A stretch of 64,000 bases of DNA from Medakamo hakoo. Taxonomy: Eukaryota > Chlorophyta > Trebouxiophyceae > Coccomyxaceae. The position numbers were made by a program, and so were the translations under genes. Positions 36,255-44,447 of this stretch are shown here, piece after piece. The stretch covers positions 744,001 to 808,000 of the forward strand of contig CP089463.1 of NCBI GenBank assembly GCA_026636295.1, given 5' to 3'. The notes beneath the pieces are model-generated. The model saw only the letters and a list, made by a program, of their open reading frames with translations, ran no database searches and was not told the DNA's origin. Position 1 is the stretch's first letter; each line of letters opens with the position of its first letter.

Positions 36255-38840
36255 TTAGTAAGTGTCCGTGCCGTCGCCCGATGTGATCACGTCCGCAAAC
36301 GATCCACCGCCCGGAATCATGGGCAGGACGTGCTCCACGTGCGGGACCATGACGTCCAGCACGTACGGCCCGGGCGTGTCCAGCATGCGGCGGACGGCCG
36401 CGCGCAGGTCGGACGGTTTCACCACGCGCTCGGCCGGCACGCCAAACGCCCGCGCCACGCCCACAAAGTCCGGGTAGACGTCCTCCAGGTCGCCCGTCTC
36501 GTGGTAGGCCGCGTCGGGCGAGCCCAGGTACGTGTGCGCGCGGTTGGCCTTGTAGAAGCGGTCCTCCCACTGGACGACCATGCCCAGGTGCTGGTTGTTG
36601 AGGATGACCGTCTTGACGGCCAGGCCCTCCACCTTGGCCGTCGCCAGCTCCTGGACGTTCATGACGAAGGAGCCGTCGCCGTCGATGTCGATGACGGTGC
36701 GGGCCGGCCGCCCGCCGTCTTTGCCGTTGTACGCGGCGGCGGCGCCCAGGGCGGACGGCAGGCCGAAGCCCATGGCGCCCAGCCCGCCGCTCGTCACCCA
36801 CCGGCGCGGCGCGTCGAAGCGGTACCACTGCGCCGCCCACATCTGGTGCTGGCCGACGCCCGTGGAGATGATGGCTTCGCCGGCCGTTTCCTGGGCGATG
36901 AGCGCGATGGCGGCCTGCGGAATGATGACGTCGTCGCGCACCGGGCACGGCAGCGGGAATTCGGACGCCTTGGCCTCCAGCTCAGCCCGCCAGGCCGCGT
37001 ACTGCCCCTCCGGGATGGGCTCCGCCGCCAGCAACTCCGCCAGCCCCGCCAGGGCGGGCTGGGCGGGCGCGGTCAGCGTGACGTGCGACGCCTTGTTCTT
37101 GTTGATCTCGGCCGGGTCGATGTCGATGTGGACGATGCGGGCGCGGGACGCGAACGCTTCCAGCTTGCCGGTCACGCGGTCGTCAAACCGCACGCCGACC
37201 GCGATCAACAGGTCGGAGCGGTCGACGGCGTAGTTGGCGGCGACGGTGCCGTGCATGCCCAGCATGCCCAGGGCCAACGGGTCCGAGGCCGGGAAGGCGC
37301 CCAGGCCCATGAGGGTCGACGCGACGGGGATGCGCGCCGCGCGCGCGACCGACCGCAGCTCGTCCGCCGCGTCGAGGCAGCCGCCGCCGATGTAGAGGAC
37401 GGGCCGGGCCGCGCCCTTCATCGCGTCCAGGACGGGGCGCAGGGCCGCCACGGGCGGCGGCGTGGGCAGGCGGGCCATGTAGCCCGCGATCGCCATGGCG
37501 GCGTCCCAGTCCGGGAGCGCCAGCTGTTGCTGGATGTCCTTGGGCACGTCGACGAGGACGGGGCCGGGGCGCCCCGTGCGCGCCAGGTAGAAGGCCTCCT
37601 TGATGACGCGCGGCAGGTCGGCCACGTCCATGACCAGGTAGTTGTGCTTGGTGATCTGGCGCGTCACCTCCACGATCGGCGTCTCCTGGAAGGCGTCCGT
37701 GCCGATCATGCGGCGCAGGACCTGGCCGGTGATGGCGACGAGCGGGACGGAGTCGAGGAGCGCGTCCGCCAGGCCGGTGACCAGGTTGGTGGCGCCCGGG
37801 CCCGACGTGGCGATGCACACGCCGACGGCGCCGGTGGTTTTGGCGTAGCCTTCCGCCGCAAAGATTTCGCCCTGTGTGTGTGGGATGGATGGAGAGGGTG
37901 GTCGTGTTGAGAGCGTGGCGTGTTGTGTTTTGATTGCGGACGAACCCAGGCGCGCGCCCGAAACCCTCTCTCCCCTCTCCTCCCCGCTCTCCATCGCCGC
38001 CTGCGTGGCCGTCGTCGCCGCACCTGTTCATGCCGGCACAGGATGTTGCGGATCGTGTCCGACCGGGTCAGGGCCTGATGGATCTCCAGCGACGCGCCGC
38101 CCGGGTAGCCAAACGTCGTCGTCACGCCCTCCCGTTCCAGGGCCTGGACCAGGATGTCGGCGCCTTTGCGGGGGGCGCCACCAAACCGGTCCTTCCACTC
38201 GGGTGGCGGGGCCGAGGCTAGGGACGCCGCGGCGGCGGCGCGGGCGGCGGCCAGCTCTGCGGGCGTCGCCGCGGCTGAGTGTTTTTTAGCAGCGGGAGCG
38301 GCTGGTGCTTCGGCCGGGCGAGAAGGGGAGGGGCCGCGTGCCGTGGCGCGGGCGCGCGGGGCCAGGCGGCGCCTGCAAGGTACGGTGTTTTTGGTGGGCG
38401 GGCTGGGCGTGTGAGAGGAAACGCGGCGGGTCGGGTCGGGGCACGGGCGACGGCGGCGGCGCGTTTTTTTTTGTCCGCCTGCGCCACTCAACTCCCATCC
38501 TCCCTCCCACACTCACCTGGGACCGGCCAGTTGGGTGCTGGCTCGACGGGCTTCCAGGGCGCGGGCCGCGGTCGCGGCGTCCTGTTGTTTGTTGTTGGGG
38601 AGGTGAGAGAGAAAGGCGCGTGAGAGGGAGACGGGGCAAAAGGAAGCGAGAGGGGGGGATCGAGCGGACGTGCATGCGGGCGCGCCGAGCGGCGCCACCC
38701 TCCCAGCCTCTCAACGCCGGCGCGATGGGACGTGTGCTCTTCGCCGGTGAGAGCGGCAGCCACAACAAACGCACCCTGGACGCGGGCCGACCCGTGCGGC
38801 CGGCCGTCGACGGCGCGGCCGCCGCAGCGACGGGCGCCAT
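36255..38840 (-). CDS. Acetohydroxyacid (acetolactate) synthase, catalytic subunit
   Basis: Exons 38840-38775, 38581-38517, 38372-38024 and 37871-36255, 698 residues. The first three exons encode an Ala/Arg-rich leader ([21 protein letters not shown]...) suited to plastid import. The mature enzyme makes acetolactate and acetohydroxybutyrate for Val, Leu and Ile. Marks: [55 protein letters not shown], the FAD region and the ThDP motif starting [19 protein letters not shown] with [26 protein letters not shown]. Residues at plant herbicide sites: Leu at the Pro197 position ([18 protein letters not shown], codon 37716-37718), Ala205 kept, Trp574 kept, and Gly at the Ser653 position (MIPGGGSF). 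Phases agree at every junction. Exon 1 is the least certain part. Confidence 0.92.
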
Positions 38841-39112
38841 CACTTTTTGTTGTGGTTTGGGGCGGGGAGGCACTCCCTCAGGTGCGACGCGTTGGGCGCT
38901 GGGTGCAGCGAGGCCTCGCTGCGTACGTGTGCGTGCGTAAGTGGCGACGACCGGTGTGCGTGGCGACGCCCCCGTGCTGCAGAGAGAGAAAAACACAAGT
39001 GGCCAGGTCCGTGCAATTCGGTGCGCTCACTCACCGTTCCACCGTCCGGGCGGAGAAAAAACGGCCGGCCGCTGGGCGACGCCGGGCTCCCTTCCCAATC
39101 CCCTCCCGCACC
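38841..39112. promoter_or_regulatory. Divergent promoter, AHAS and bS6
   Basis: 272 bp between the two start codons. No motif stands out beyond a CT-rich stretch near 39090. Confidence 0.5.
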
Positions 39113-39664
39113 ATGCCCGTCTACGAGCTGTTCTGCTTAGCCCGCCCGGCCTTGGCCCACGCCGCCCGGTCCGACCTCCTGCAATCCGCGGCTGCCGCCG
39201 TCACCACCGCCGGCGGCTTCCTGATTGATTACAAAAACTACGGCGAACGCAAGCTGGCCTACCCCGTCCGGTCGTCGGGCACGGGGGACAAGTATGCAGA
39301 GGTACGGGGCGTGGGTGTGGTGAGGGGAGCAGGCGGGCAGCGGCCTCCCGCCGCGGCTCTTTTGCTGTCGCGCCCGACCCGCTTCGGCGGCTCATCCCCA
39401 TCAACCTGGCCTCCACCCTCTCCCCAGGCTTTCATCTGGCAGATGGCCTTCTCCACGCCCGCCACGGCCCTGCCCGCCCTGGAACGCACCCTGTCCCTGG
39501 ACGACCGCGTCCTGCGGTCCGTCGTCCTGAAGCGGCGGGCGCCCGGTGGACCCGCGCCGACGCCCGCCGCGGTCGCACGGCGGGCGCACGCCGCGCTTGC
39601 GGGCCAGGCGGTTGGGGCTGCGCTGGCCGGGCACAAGGGGCCTGGCGGACAGCAGCAGCAGTGA
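39113..39664 (+). CDS. Organellar ribosomal protein bS6
   Basis: Exons 39113-39301 and 39428-39664, 141 residues, phase 0. MPVYELFCLARPALAHAARSDLLQSAAAAVTTAGG, YGERKLAYPVRSSGTGDKYAE and FIWQMAFSTPATALPALERTLSLDDRVLRSVVLKR follow the bacterial S6 beta-alpha-beta-beta-alpha-beta pattern, including the GxRxLAYP motif and the conserved DxxVLR. No transit peptide precedes the S6 fold, as in mitochondrial S6 of animals and plants, which starts directly, so a mitochondrial small-subunit role is most likely. The C-terminal tail is Gly/Gln-rich. The stop codon overlaps a GTGAGG sequence that resembles a splice donor, and three snoRNA candidates lie downstream on the same strand. Confidence 0.82.
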   Translation: MPVYELFCLARPALAHAARSDLLQSAAAAVTTAGGFLIDYKNYGERKLAYPVRSSGTGDKYAEVRGVGVVRGAGGQRPPAAALLLSRPTRFGGSSPSTWPPPSPQAFIWQMAFSTPATALPALERTLSLDDRVLRSVVLKRRAPGGPAPTPAAVARRAHAALAGQAVGAALAGHKGPGGQQQQ

Positions 39665-39709
39665 GGGAGGGCACCGCGCATTTAGAATAGCAGTAGGTCA
39701 GGTGCGCTG

Positions 39710-39729
39710 TTTTTTTTTTTTTTTTTTTT
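39710..39729. repeat. T20 homopolymer upstream of snoRNA cluster
   Basis: Twenty consecutive T residues between bS6 and the first snoRNA candidate. Further T-runs follow at about 39926-39936 and 40259-40271. Confidence 0.85.
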
Positions 39730-39797
39730 GCTATCCCCTCCCCCCAAGTGGCGGGCGGTGGCAACCGCCTCCCCGCCGTTCCCCCCTTCCGCCCGCC

Positions 39798-39910
39798 TCC
39801 CTGCAAGACGGATGATGTTAAAACCTTATCCTACAGTTATCCCTAACCGAAGCGCCAAGGCCGGCGGTTTGTGGACCCTTTATTAGCTCTACCTGACGTC
39901 TTTGCGGGAG
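39798..39910 (+). ncRNA. C/D box snoRNA, double guide for 18S rRNA
   Basis: A terminal stem (CCTGCAAGACG at 39800-39810 with CGTCTTTGCGGG at 39897-39908, one bulge) encloses a C box (ATGATGT, 39812-39818) and D box (CTGA, 39893-39896). The guide next to D, TATTAGCTCTA (39881-39891), is complementary to the conserved 18S segment UAGAGCUAAUA; the fifth base upstream of D falls on the A of UAGAGC, which is A166 in human 18S, a known 2'-O-methyl site guided by SNORD44. A D'-like box CTAA (39843-39846) follows a second guide, CTACAGTTATCC, complementary to GGAUAACUGUAG about 10 nt upstream in the same 18S region. Two matches in adjacent rRNA make this call strong. The C' box is not clear. Confidence 0.8.
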
Positions 39911-39940
39911 GGTGGTGGGCGCGCGTTTTTTTTTTTCGGT

Positions 39941-40052
39941 GGGCGCGTTGATGAACGAGAATTTCTAATAAATCAAGCTCAACAGATCCGAGCTAGGTCA
40001 CTATAGTGGCCTGTGGTGAAACTTTATTTTCTCCGCTGTTCTGAGCGCAAGT
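39941..40052 (+). ncRNA. C/D box snoRNA, double guide for large-subunit rRNA
   Basis: C box TTGATGA (about 39948-39954), D' box CCGA (39988-39991), C' box GTGGTGA (40013-40019) and D box CTGA (40041-40044), with a short GCGC/GCGC closing stem. The D' guide (AATCAAGCTCAACAG) is complementary to the conserved 25S/28S segment CUGUUGAGCUUGA; the D guide (TTTTCTCCGCTGTT) is complementary, with one G-U pair, to AACAGCGGGGAAA. In large-subunit rRNA these two segments lie about 18 nt apart in the domain V region equivalent to bacterial 2050-2075. A small hairpin (GGTCACTATAGTGGCC) lies between D' and C'. rRNA sequences are recalled, not searched. Confidence 0.72.
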
Positions 40053-40130
40053 GTTTTTCGTGGGAGCGGGTGGCGGGGGCGGCGCCCGAAAGGAAACAAA
40101 ACCACGCGCGGGTGGTTGGTTTTCCCAAAC

Positions 40131-40272
40131 AAAAAAAAAACGCGGAGGACGATTCCACAGGCTCCAACGTCGGATTCCCTCCGATTGCCCGGCCCTTTGT
40201 GACCGCCGCACTGGGGATACCGTGCCTCCTTTGTCCTAAACACACAAAGCCTGACGCGTTTTTTTTTTTTTG
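40131..40272 (+). ncRNA. Probable third C/D box snoRNA
   Basis: An A-run plus CGCG (40131-40144) can pair with CGCG plus a T-run (40255-40271), closing on a D box CTGA (40251-40254). The C box is degenerate (AGGACGA, next to the stem). An internal D'-like CCGA (40181-40184) follows the guide GTCGGATTCCC, complementary to the conserved 25S segment GGGAAUCCGAC. A further stretch, CTCCTTTGTCC, can pair with GGACAAGGGG, the rRNA sequence just upstream, using G-U pairs. The standard guide position next to D has no target I recognise. Less certain than its two neighbours. Confidence 0.5.
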
Positions 40273-40583
40273 TGGCGAGACCGACGGAAAGGTTTTGAGG
40301 TTTCTTCCAGCCGCACCCGCTCACGCCCATCCCACTTGACTCTCCTCCATCCAACAGGTTGTGTTTCACGCCCTCTGTAAAAGACGAAAAAACACACAGA
40401 ACACAGCTTCATTTCTCATAACACACAGCGCTCCCCCACCCCCTCTCGTTTTAAGTTCTGGCCTCGCTCTCTGAAATGGACGGCAGTGCGCGGGTGGGGA
40501 TGAGGGGTGTGTTCAACCCAAAACACGCAGTACAGCCCGGGCCCGCCACGCCACTACCTCCCGCGCCTCTCCCCCCCCTCAGA
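40273..40583. other. Gap after snoRNA cluster
   Basis: About 310 bp of AT-richer sequence before the UBE2W stop. It includes CCAACAGGTTGTG near 40350, which could be a splice acceptor of a non-coding host transcript. No gene seen. Confidence 0.4.
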
Positions 40584-41500
40584 TCACACCCGGTCGTCGT
40601 CGAAGACGAACTGAGTGGATTTTGGACTGCGTCCCACGGTGCGGCGGCAGTACTGGCGGGCGTGGGGGTGAAGGGAGGGCGGGCGTGAGGGCACGCTTTT
40701 GGCGGAGAGGGAGAGAAAAAGCAGGAAAAAAAAATCACTCCTCCCCGGGTGCGCCCCCCCCTTTTTTTTCCTTACCTCAGCATCGCCTTCCGGCCGCCGC
40801 TTCTCCGTGGCGGACGCGAGCATGGACTGCAGGGCCAACGCAATTTTGGAGATGGTCAGCGCGGGCGAGTAGCCGCCATTCCGCCCTGTGTACAGCGTGT
40901 CCAGGCAGCAGTGCCCGTTGGAGTAGATGTGCTCGTGCGTGGGCGTGGGCGCCAGGAACACGACTTCCGGCGGTTCCAGCGGGTACTGGCCGTCGAAGCG
41001 CACGCGCAGGCGGAAGACCTCGCCCGCGTACAGGGACTCGGGCGGCCCATCCATGCGGATGACCCACTCCGACAGGGAAGGGTCGCCGCCGTCCGGCGGG
41101 GGTTCTAAAGAACAGCCGTCGGGCGGCGAGGTCATCCACTCTTTCAGCTCGGACTGTGGTGAGGGTGGTGATTGGTGGTTTGGGGCGGCGGCGGCCGGGG
41201 GAAAGAGGTGAGCGCCCGTGCCGTCGGGGTCGCCCGCCCTCGGGCGGGCGCAGCAGCGGGGAGGAGGGGGGATCCGTGGGTGCTGCCCTGTTTCCGCCGG
41301 GGGTGCGGAGGTCAAGGTTTGATGGGGCCGTGCCCCGCAGTGCTGGCGCGGAGCGTGTCCCTCCCTCGCGAAAAACGACCGCCACGACACGCGGCCGCCG
41401 CCTTGCGCTTTGCTCCTCCCACACCGCTGATGAGGCCACGGCTCGGCTCACACACCTGGATGCGCCGCGAGGCGATGCTGGTCGGCGTTCGAGCAGACAT
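40584..41500 (-). CDS. Ubiquitin-conjugating enzyme UBE2W-type
   Basis: Exons 41500-41456, 41153-40776 and 40652-40584, 163 residues, all phase 0. Family marks of UBE2W (plant UBC15-18): SEWVIRMDGPPESLYAGEVFRLRVRFDGQYPLEPPEVVFL, HEHIYSNGHCCLDTLYTGRNGGYSPALT, and LALQSMLASATEKRRPEGDAE followed by the special C-terminus YCRRTVGRSPKSTQFVFDDDRV. The catalytic Cys lies in SNGHCCLDTL; the second of the adjacent pair aligns with it. UBE2W is the E2 that attaches ubiquitin to protein N-termini. The usual WW(F/Y)HDD end is changed to QFVFDDD. The final exon carries the diagnostic tail, so the three-exon model is well supported. Confidence 0.87.
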
Positions 41501-41699
41501 GGCTTGTCGTTTGCGTCGTTTCGGGGCCGGGGATTGACCAGACTGATGGACCACCGCGCCTATCCCTCACTTGTTCATTTCTTTTTGCCACACACTGCAC
41601 GCACGGCCTTCCCCGCGCAGGCCACGCCGAACCACCCACACGGTCGGGAACGCCAATCCTCAATAGGTCTAGGCCAGAACAGCTCCGCACGCCACACCC

Positions 41700-42790
41700 A
41701 TGCTCCCGCTCGCGCGCCCGGCGCCAACCAGCGGGCGGCCGGCTAGGCCGAGCGCAGACGTGGCCACGACGCCAACACCGCCGCCCGCCCTGCCTCCACG
41801 CCGGGCCGTCCTGGCCTCCCTCGCCGGCGTGGCAGCTGCCTCGCTCCTTGCCGCTGCCCCCGCCCGCGCCGACGCCCCAGCCGCTGCCTCCTTCGCCATC
41901 GCCGAAGCCGAAGAAGAGGGAATTGGCGGCGGCGTGTCGTCGTCGTCGTCGCCGACTTCTCAGCCGTACGCGTCCGTCTACTTTGGCAGCGGCTGCTTCT
42001 GGGGCCGGCAAAAGGTGCGGACATGTGTGGGCGTCCTGTGAGGCGTGCTGGAGGAAGAGAGAAAGCGGCGGATTGCCCGCCACAGTGCTCCGCGTCTTCT
42101 TTTCTCCACGCGCGCGTGCGCGCACGCCCTCTCCACCCTCTCTCCCCCCTCTCACCATCCTTGCAGGATTTCGTCGACGCCGAACGCGCCCTGGGCCGTT
42201 CCCCCTCCGACGTCACCGCCCTCTCAGGCTATGCCGGTGGCAAAATCAATGACAAGGCCACGTGCTATTACTACGTCCCGCCGACGGACCGCGCGAAAAT
42301 CTATGAAAAGCAGGGCCACTGCGAAGTGGTGGCGCTGGATTTGGGCGTGGGCAACAACAGGGCGGCAGCCGAAAAGGAGCTCGCCGCGTTCGCAGACGTC
42401 TTTTTCACGCGCCAGTTTGTGCGGACGCGCGACCGCGGCGGCGGCACCGTCATGGGCCGGCTGGACCCGCAGGACCGGGGTCCGGGGTACCGGTGCTGCG
42501 TCGGCCTGCCCGGAGGCGCGGCCTCCCCGCTGTTCGCCATCGTCCAGGCCGCGAACGTGAATGGTATGGACCTGCGGCCGGGGCTGGGCAATGAAAAGGA
42601 CATTCCGGGCGTGGTGTGGGTGTACGATGCCAACGCCCTGCCCTTCCACCGCGCGGAAGCCTGGCACCAGATGCACCCTGGGTTGGCGGGCGAGCCGTTT
42701 CCGCGCTCTTACCTGGTGGACCAAAAAAAGGCGAGTGTCGCAGCGGGGCGGGCGGTGCCGGTGCCGGGGTGTCCCGAACTGCCGTTTTGA
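41700..42790 (+). CDS. MsrA-type methionine sulfoxide reductase with thylakoid-type leader
   Basis: Exons 41700-42014 and 42167-42790, 312 residues. The first 60 residues look bipartite: a Ser/Pro/Arg-rich stroma-type leader, then a twin-arginine signal RRAVLASLAGVAAASLLAAAPARADA ending in an AxA site, suggesting transfer to the thylakoid lumen. The catalytic fold follows: YFGSGCFWGRQKDFVDAERAL (Cys99 in GCFWG is the catalytic thiol), LSGYAGG, and a C-terminal VPGCPELPF Cys that may resolve the disulfide. MsrA reduces methionine-S-sulfoxide. The centre is divergent from common MsrA (no clear EVVxVxYDP block, though HCEVVALDLG fits part of it), so it may be a specialised paralogue. Divergent from UBE2W (about 200 bp). 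Confidence 0.78.
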
Positions 42791-42968
42791 TGAGAGGGCG
42801 TGTGAAGAGAGGCTCGTGATTGTGTTGTCGCGCTCCTCGCTGTTGTCTGGTTGCTAATTGGTCGAAAAAGCGTTGGTCCGCGTATTCATCAAAGCGGAAG
42901 CTTGCTCTTTGGCCTTACCTTTTTAGTTTGGGTGGTCGGTCGCGCCGAGTGCAGAGTGCGACTCCATT

Positions 42969-42984
42969 CGGCAATTAATTGCCG
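42969..42984. promoter_or_regulatory. 16-bp palindrome upstream of ERA
   Basis: CGGCAATTAATTGCCG, perfectly symmetric, 49 bp before the ERA start. Its AT core stands out from GC-rich surroundings; a homeodomain-like or dimeric factor site is possible. Confidence 0.35.
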
Positions 42985-43032
42985 TGCGCGCTCTCACCAC
43001 CTGCGCGCCCGGCCTCCCAGACTCATCCCCCC

Positions 43033-44349
43033 ATGCTGCGACGAGCTCTGCTGCTCGCATGGGACAGGGCAGTCGCATCAGCAAGGCGGCCCGGCTGCAG
43101 CAGCCGCGCGTTTGCGAGCGCGCCGACGCCGCAGCCTAGCCACCCGCCCCACCCGCCCTCCACTCGCATCCTCCACGCCGCCGTCTTGGGCGCGCCCAAC
43201 GCGGGCAAGTCCAGCCTGACCAACGCATTGACAGGCGCACCCGTGGCAGCTGCATCCCCTAAAACCAACACGACGGCCGTCCCGCTGCTCGGCGCGTTCG
43301 ACGACGGACGCGCCGCCCAAGTCGCGCTCGTCGACCTACCAGGGCTCGTGTCGGGTGGCGCCGCCGCCGCGGGCGCGCCCGCCCGGCGTGTCCGCGGCGC
43401 GTGGGCGCACGCCTCCACGGCCGGCTTGGCACTGCTCGTCGTCGACGCGGCGCGCCAGGCCAGCCGCCCCGACCCGCGGGTGGTGGCGTTGGCGGGCAGG
43501 GTGGGCGCGGCCATCCAGCGGGGGGGGAGCCGGTGCGCCGACGGCGGCGGCGGCGAGGGCGGCGCGGCCCCCTTCCCTCCCGTCGCCCTCGTGCTGAACA
43601 AGATTGACGCCATTCCGAAGGCTGAGAGGGAGCCTGCCCTGGCCCGCGTCGCGGCGGACCTGGCGGCCGCGGCGGCGGCCGGCGACTGTGGTGCGGACGC
43701 GGCGCGCCCGCCGCCTGCCCCGGATCCGTGGGCGTCCCTGGCCGACCCGCTGCCGCTGCCGCCACCTTTGCCACCCAACGGTTCCCCGCTGTCACCCTTC
43801 ACCGCCGTCTTTGCTCTGTCGTCCACCAAAATCCACGGCGGCTTCCCCAACCCCGGCCTGGGCGCGCTCCGGGCGTTTTTGTTGAGCAACGCAACGCCGG
43901 GCCCATGGGCGCTCCCGCCCTCCGCCGACGGCGCGCCCACCGACCGGGGCTGGCCCGGCGTCGCCGCCCAAGCTGTGTCGGCTGAGTTATTTGCCGCCCT
44001 CCACGGCGACGTCCCGTACGAATTGGACGTGCGGACGACGGACTGGAAAACCCTCGCTGACGGTTCTGTCCGCTGCCAGGTGGAAGTGGTCGTCCCACGC
44101 CCGTCCGTCCGCGGCATCGTCTTGGGTAAAAACGGGGACGTGCTCAGGAGAGTGGGCACGCTGGCGCGGCGGGCGTTGAAGCGGGCGGTGCTGGGCGCGG
44201 CGGACGGCGCGGCTGCGGCTGCGGACACGGCCGAGGCGGGTGGAGAGGGCGGCACCAACACCGCCCACCTCCCGCCCCGCCCGCTCCCTGCCCGCCCGCC
44301 GACGGACGTACACCTGTTCGTCGACGTCAAAGTGGCGCGCGGGCGATGA
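43033..44349 (+). CDS. ERA GTPase, organellar
   Basis: One exon, 438 residues. GTPase motifs: G1 GAPNAGKSSL, G2-region TNTTAVP, G3 DLPG, G4 NKID, G5-like SSTKIHG. A C-terminal KH domain follows with VEVVVPRPSVRGIVLGKNGDVLRRVGTLARRAL, whose GKNG is the GxxG RNA loop. ERA binds the 3' end of small-subunit rRNA and helps its assembly. The N-terminus (MLRRALLLAWDRAVASARRPG) is a typical mitochondrial or plastid leader. Pro/Ala/Gly-rich insertions between G4 and G5 make it longer than bacterial ERA (about 300 residues). The DxxG motif lacks the usual following helix sequence of ERA (TPGxH), being DLPGLVSGG. Confidence 0.85.
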   Translation: MLRRALLLAWDRAVASARRPGCSSRAFASAPTPQPSHPPHPPSTRILHAAVLGAPNAGKSSLTNALTGAPVAAASPKTNTTAVPLLGAFDDGRAAQVALVDLPGLVSGGAAAAGAPARRVRGAWAHASTAGLALLVVDAARQASRPDPRVVALAGRVGAAIQRGGSRCADGGGGEGGAAPFPPVALVLNKIDAIPKAEREPALARVAADLAAAAAAGDCGADAARPPPAPDPWASLADPLPLPPPLPPNGSPLSPFTAVFALSSTKIHGGFPNPGLGALRAFLLSNATPGPWALPPSADGAPTDRGWPGVAAQAVSAELFAALHGDVPYELDVRTTDWKTLADGSVRCQVEVVVPRPSVRGIVLGKNGDVLRRVGTLARRALKRAVLGAADGAAAAADTAEAGGEGGTNTAHLPPRPLPARPPTDVHLFVDVKVARGR

Positions 44350-44447
44350 TGTGTGCTGTAGATAATTGTTAGAGACACGCGCACTGAACTGTTTTGTTTT
44401 TTGCACCCGCCCCTCCTCCATCCATTTTTTTTTGGTCCCATGTTCCC

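Noticed and set aside
39820-39850. CCCTAACC-like sequence as a telomerase RNA template
   Set aside because: The string lies at the D' box of the first snoRNA, where it is better explained by the C/D architecture and the 18S match; the flanks do not form a telomerase RNA core I recognise.
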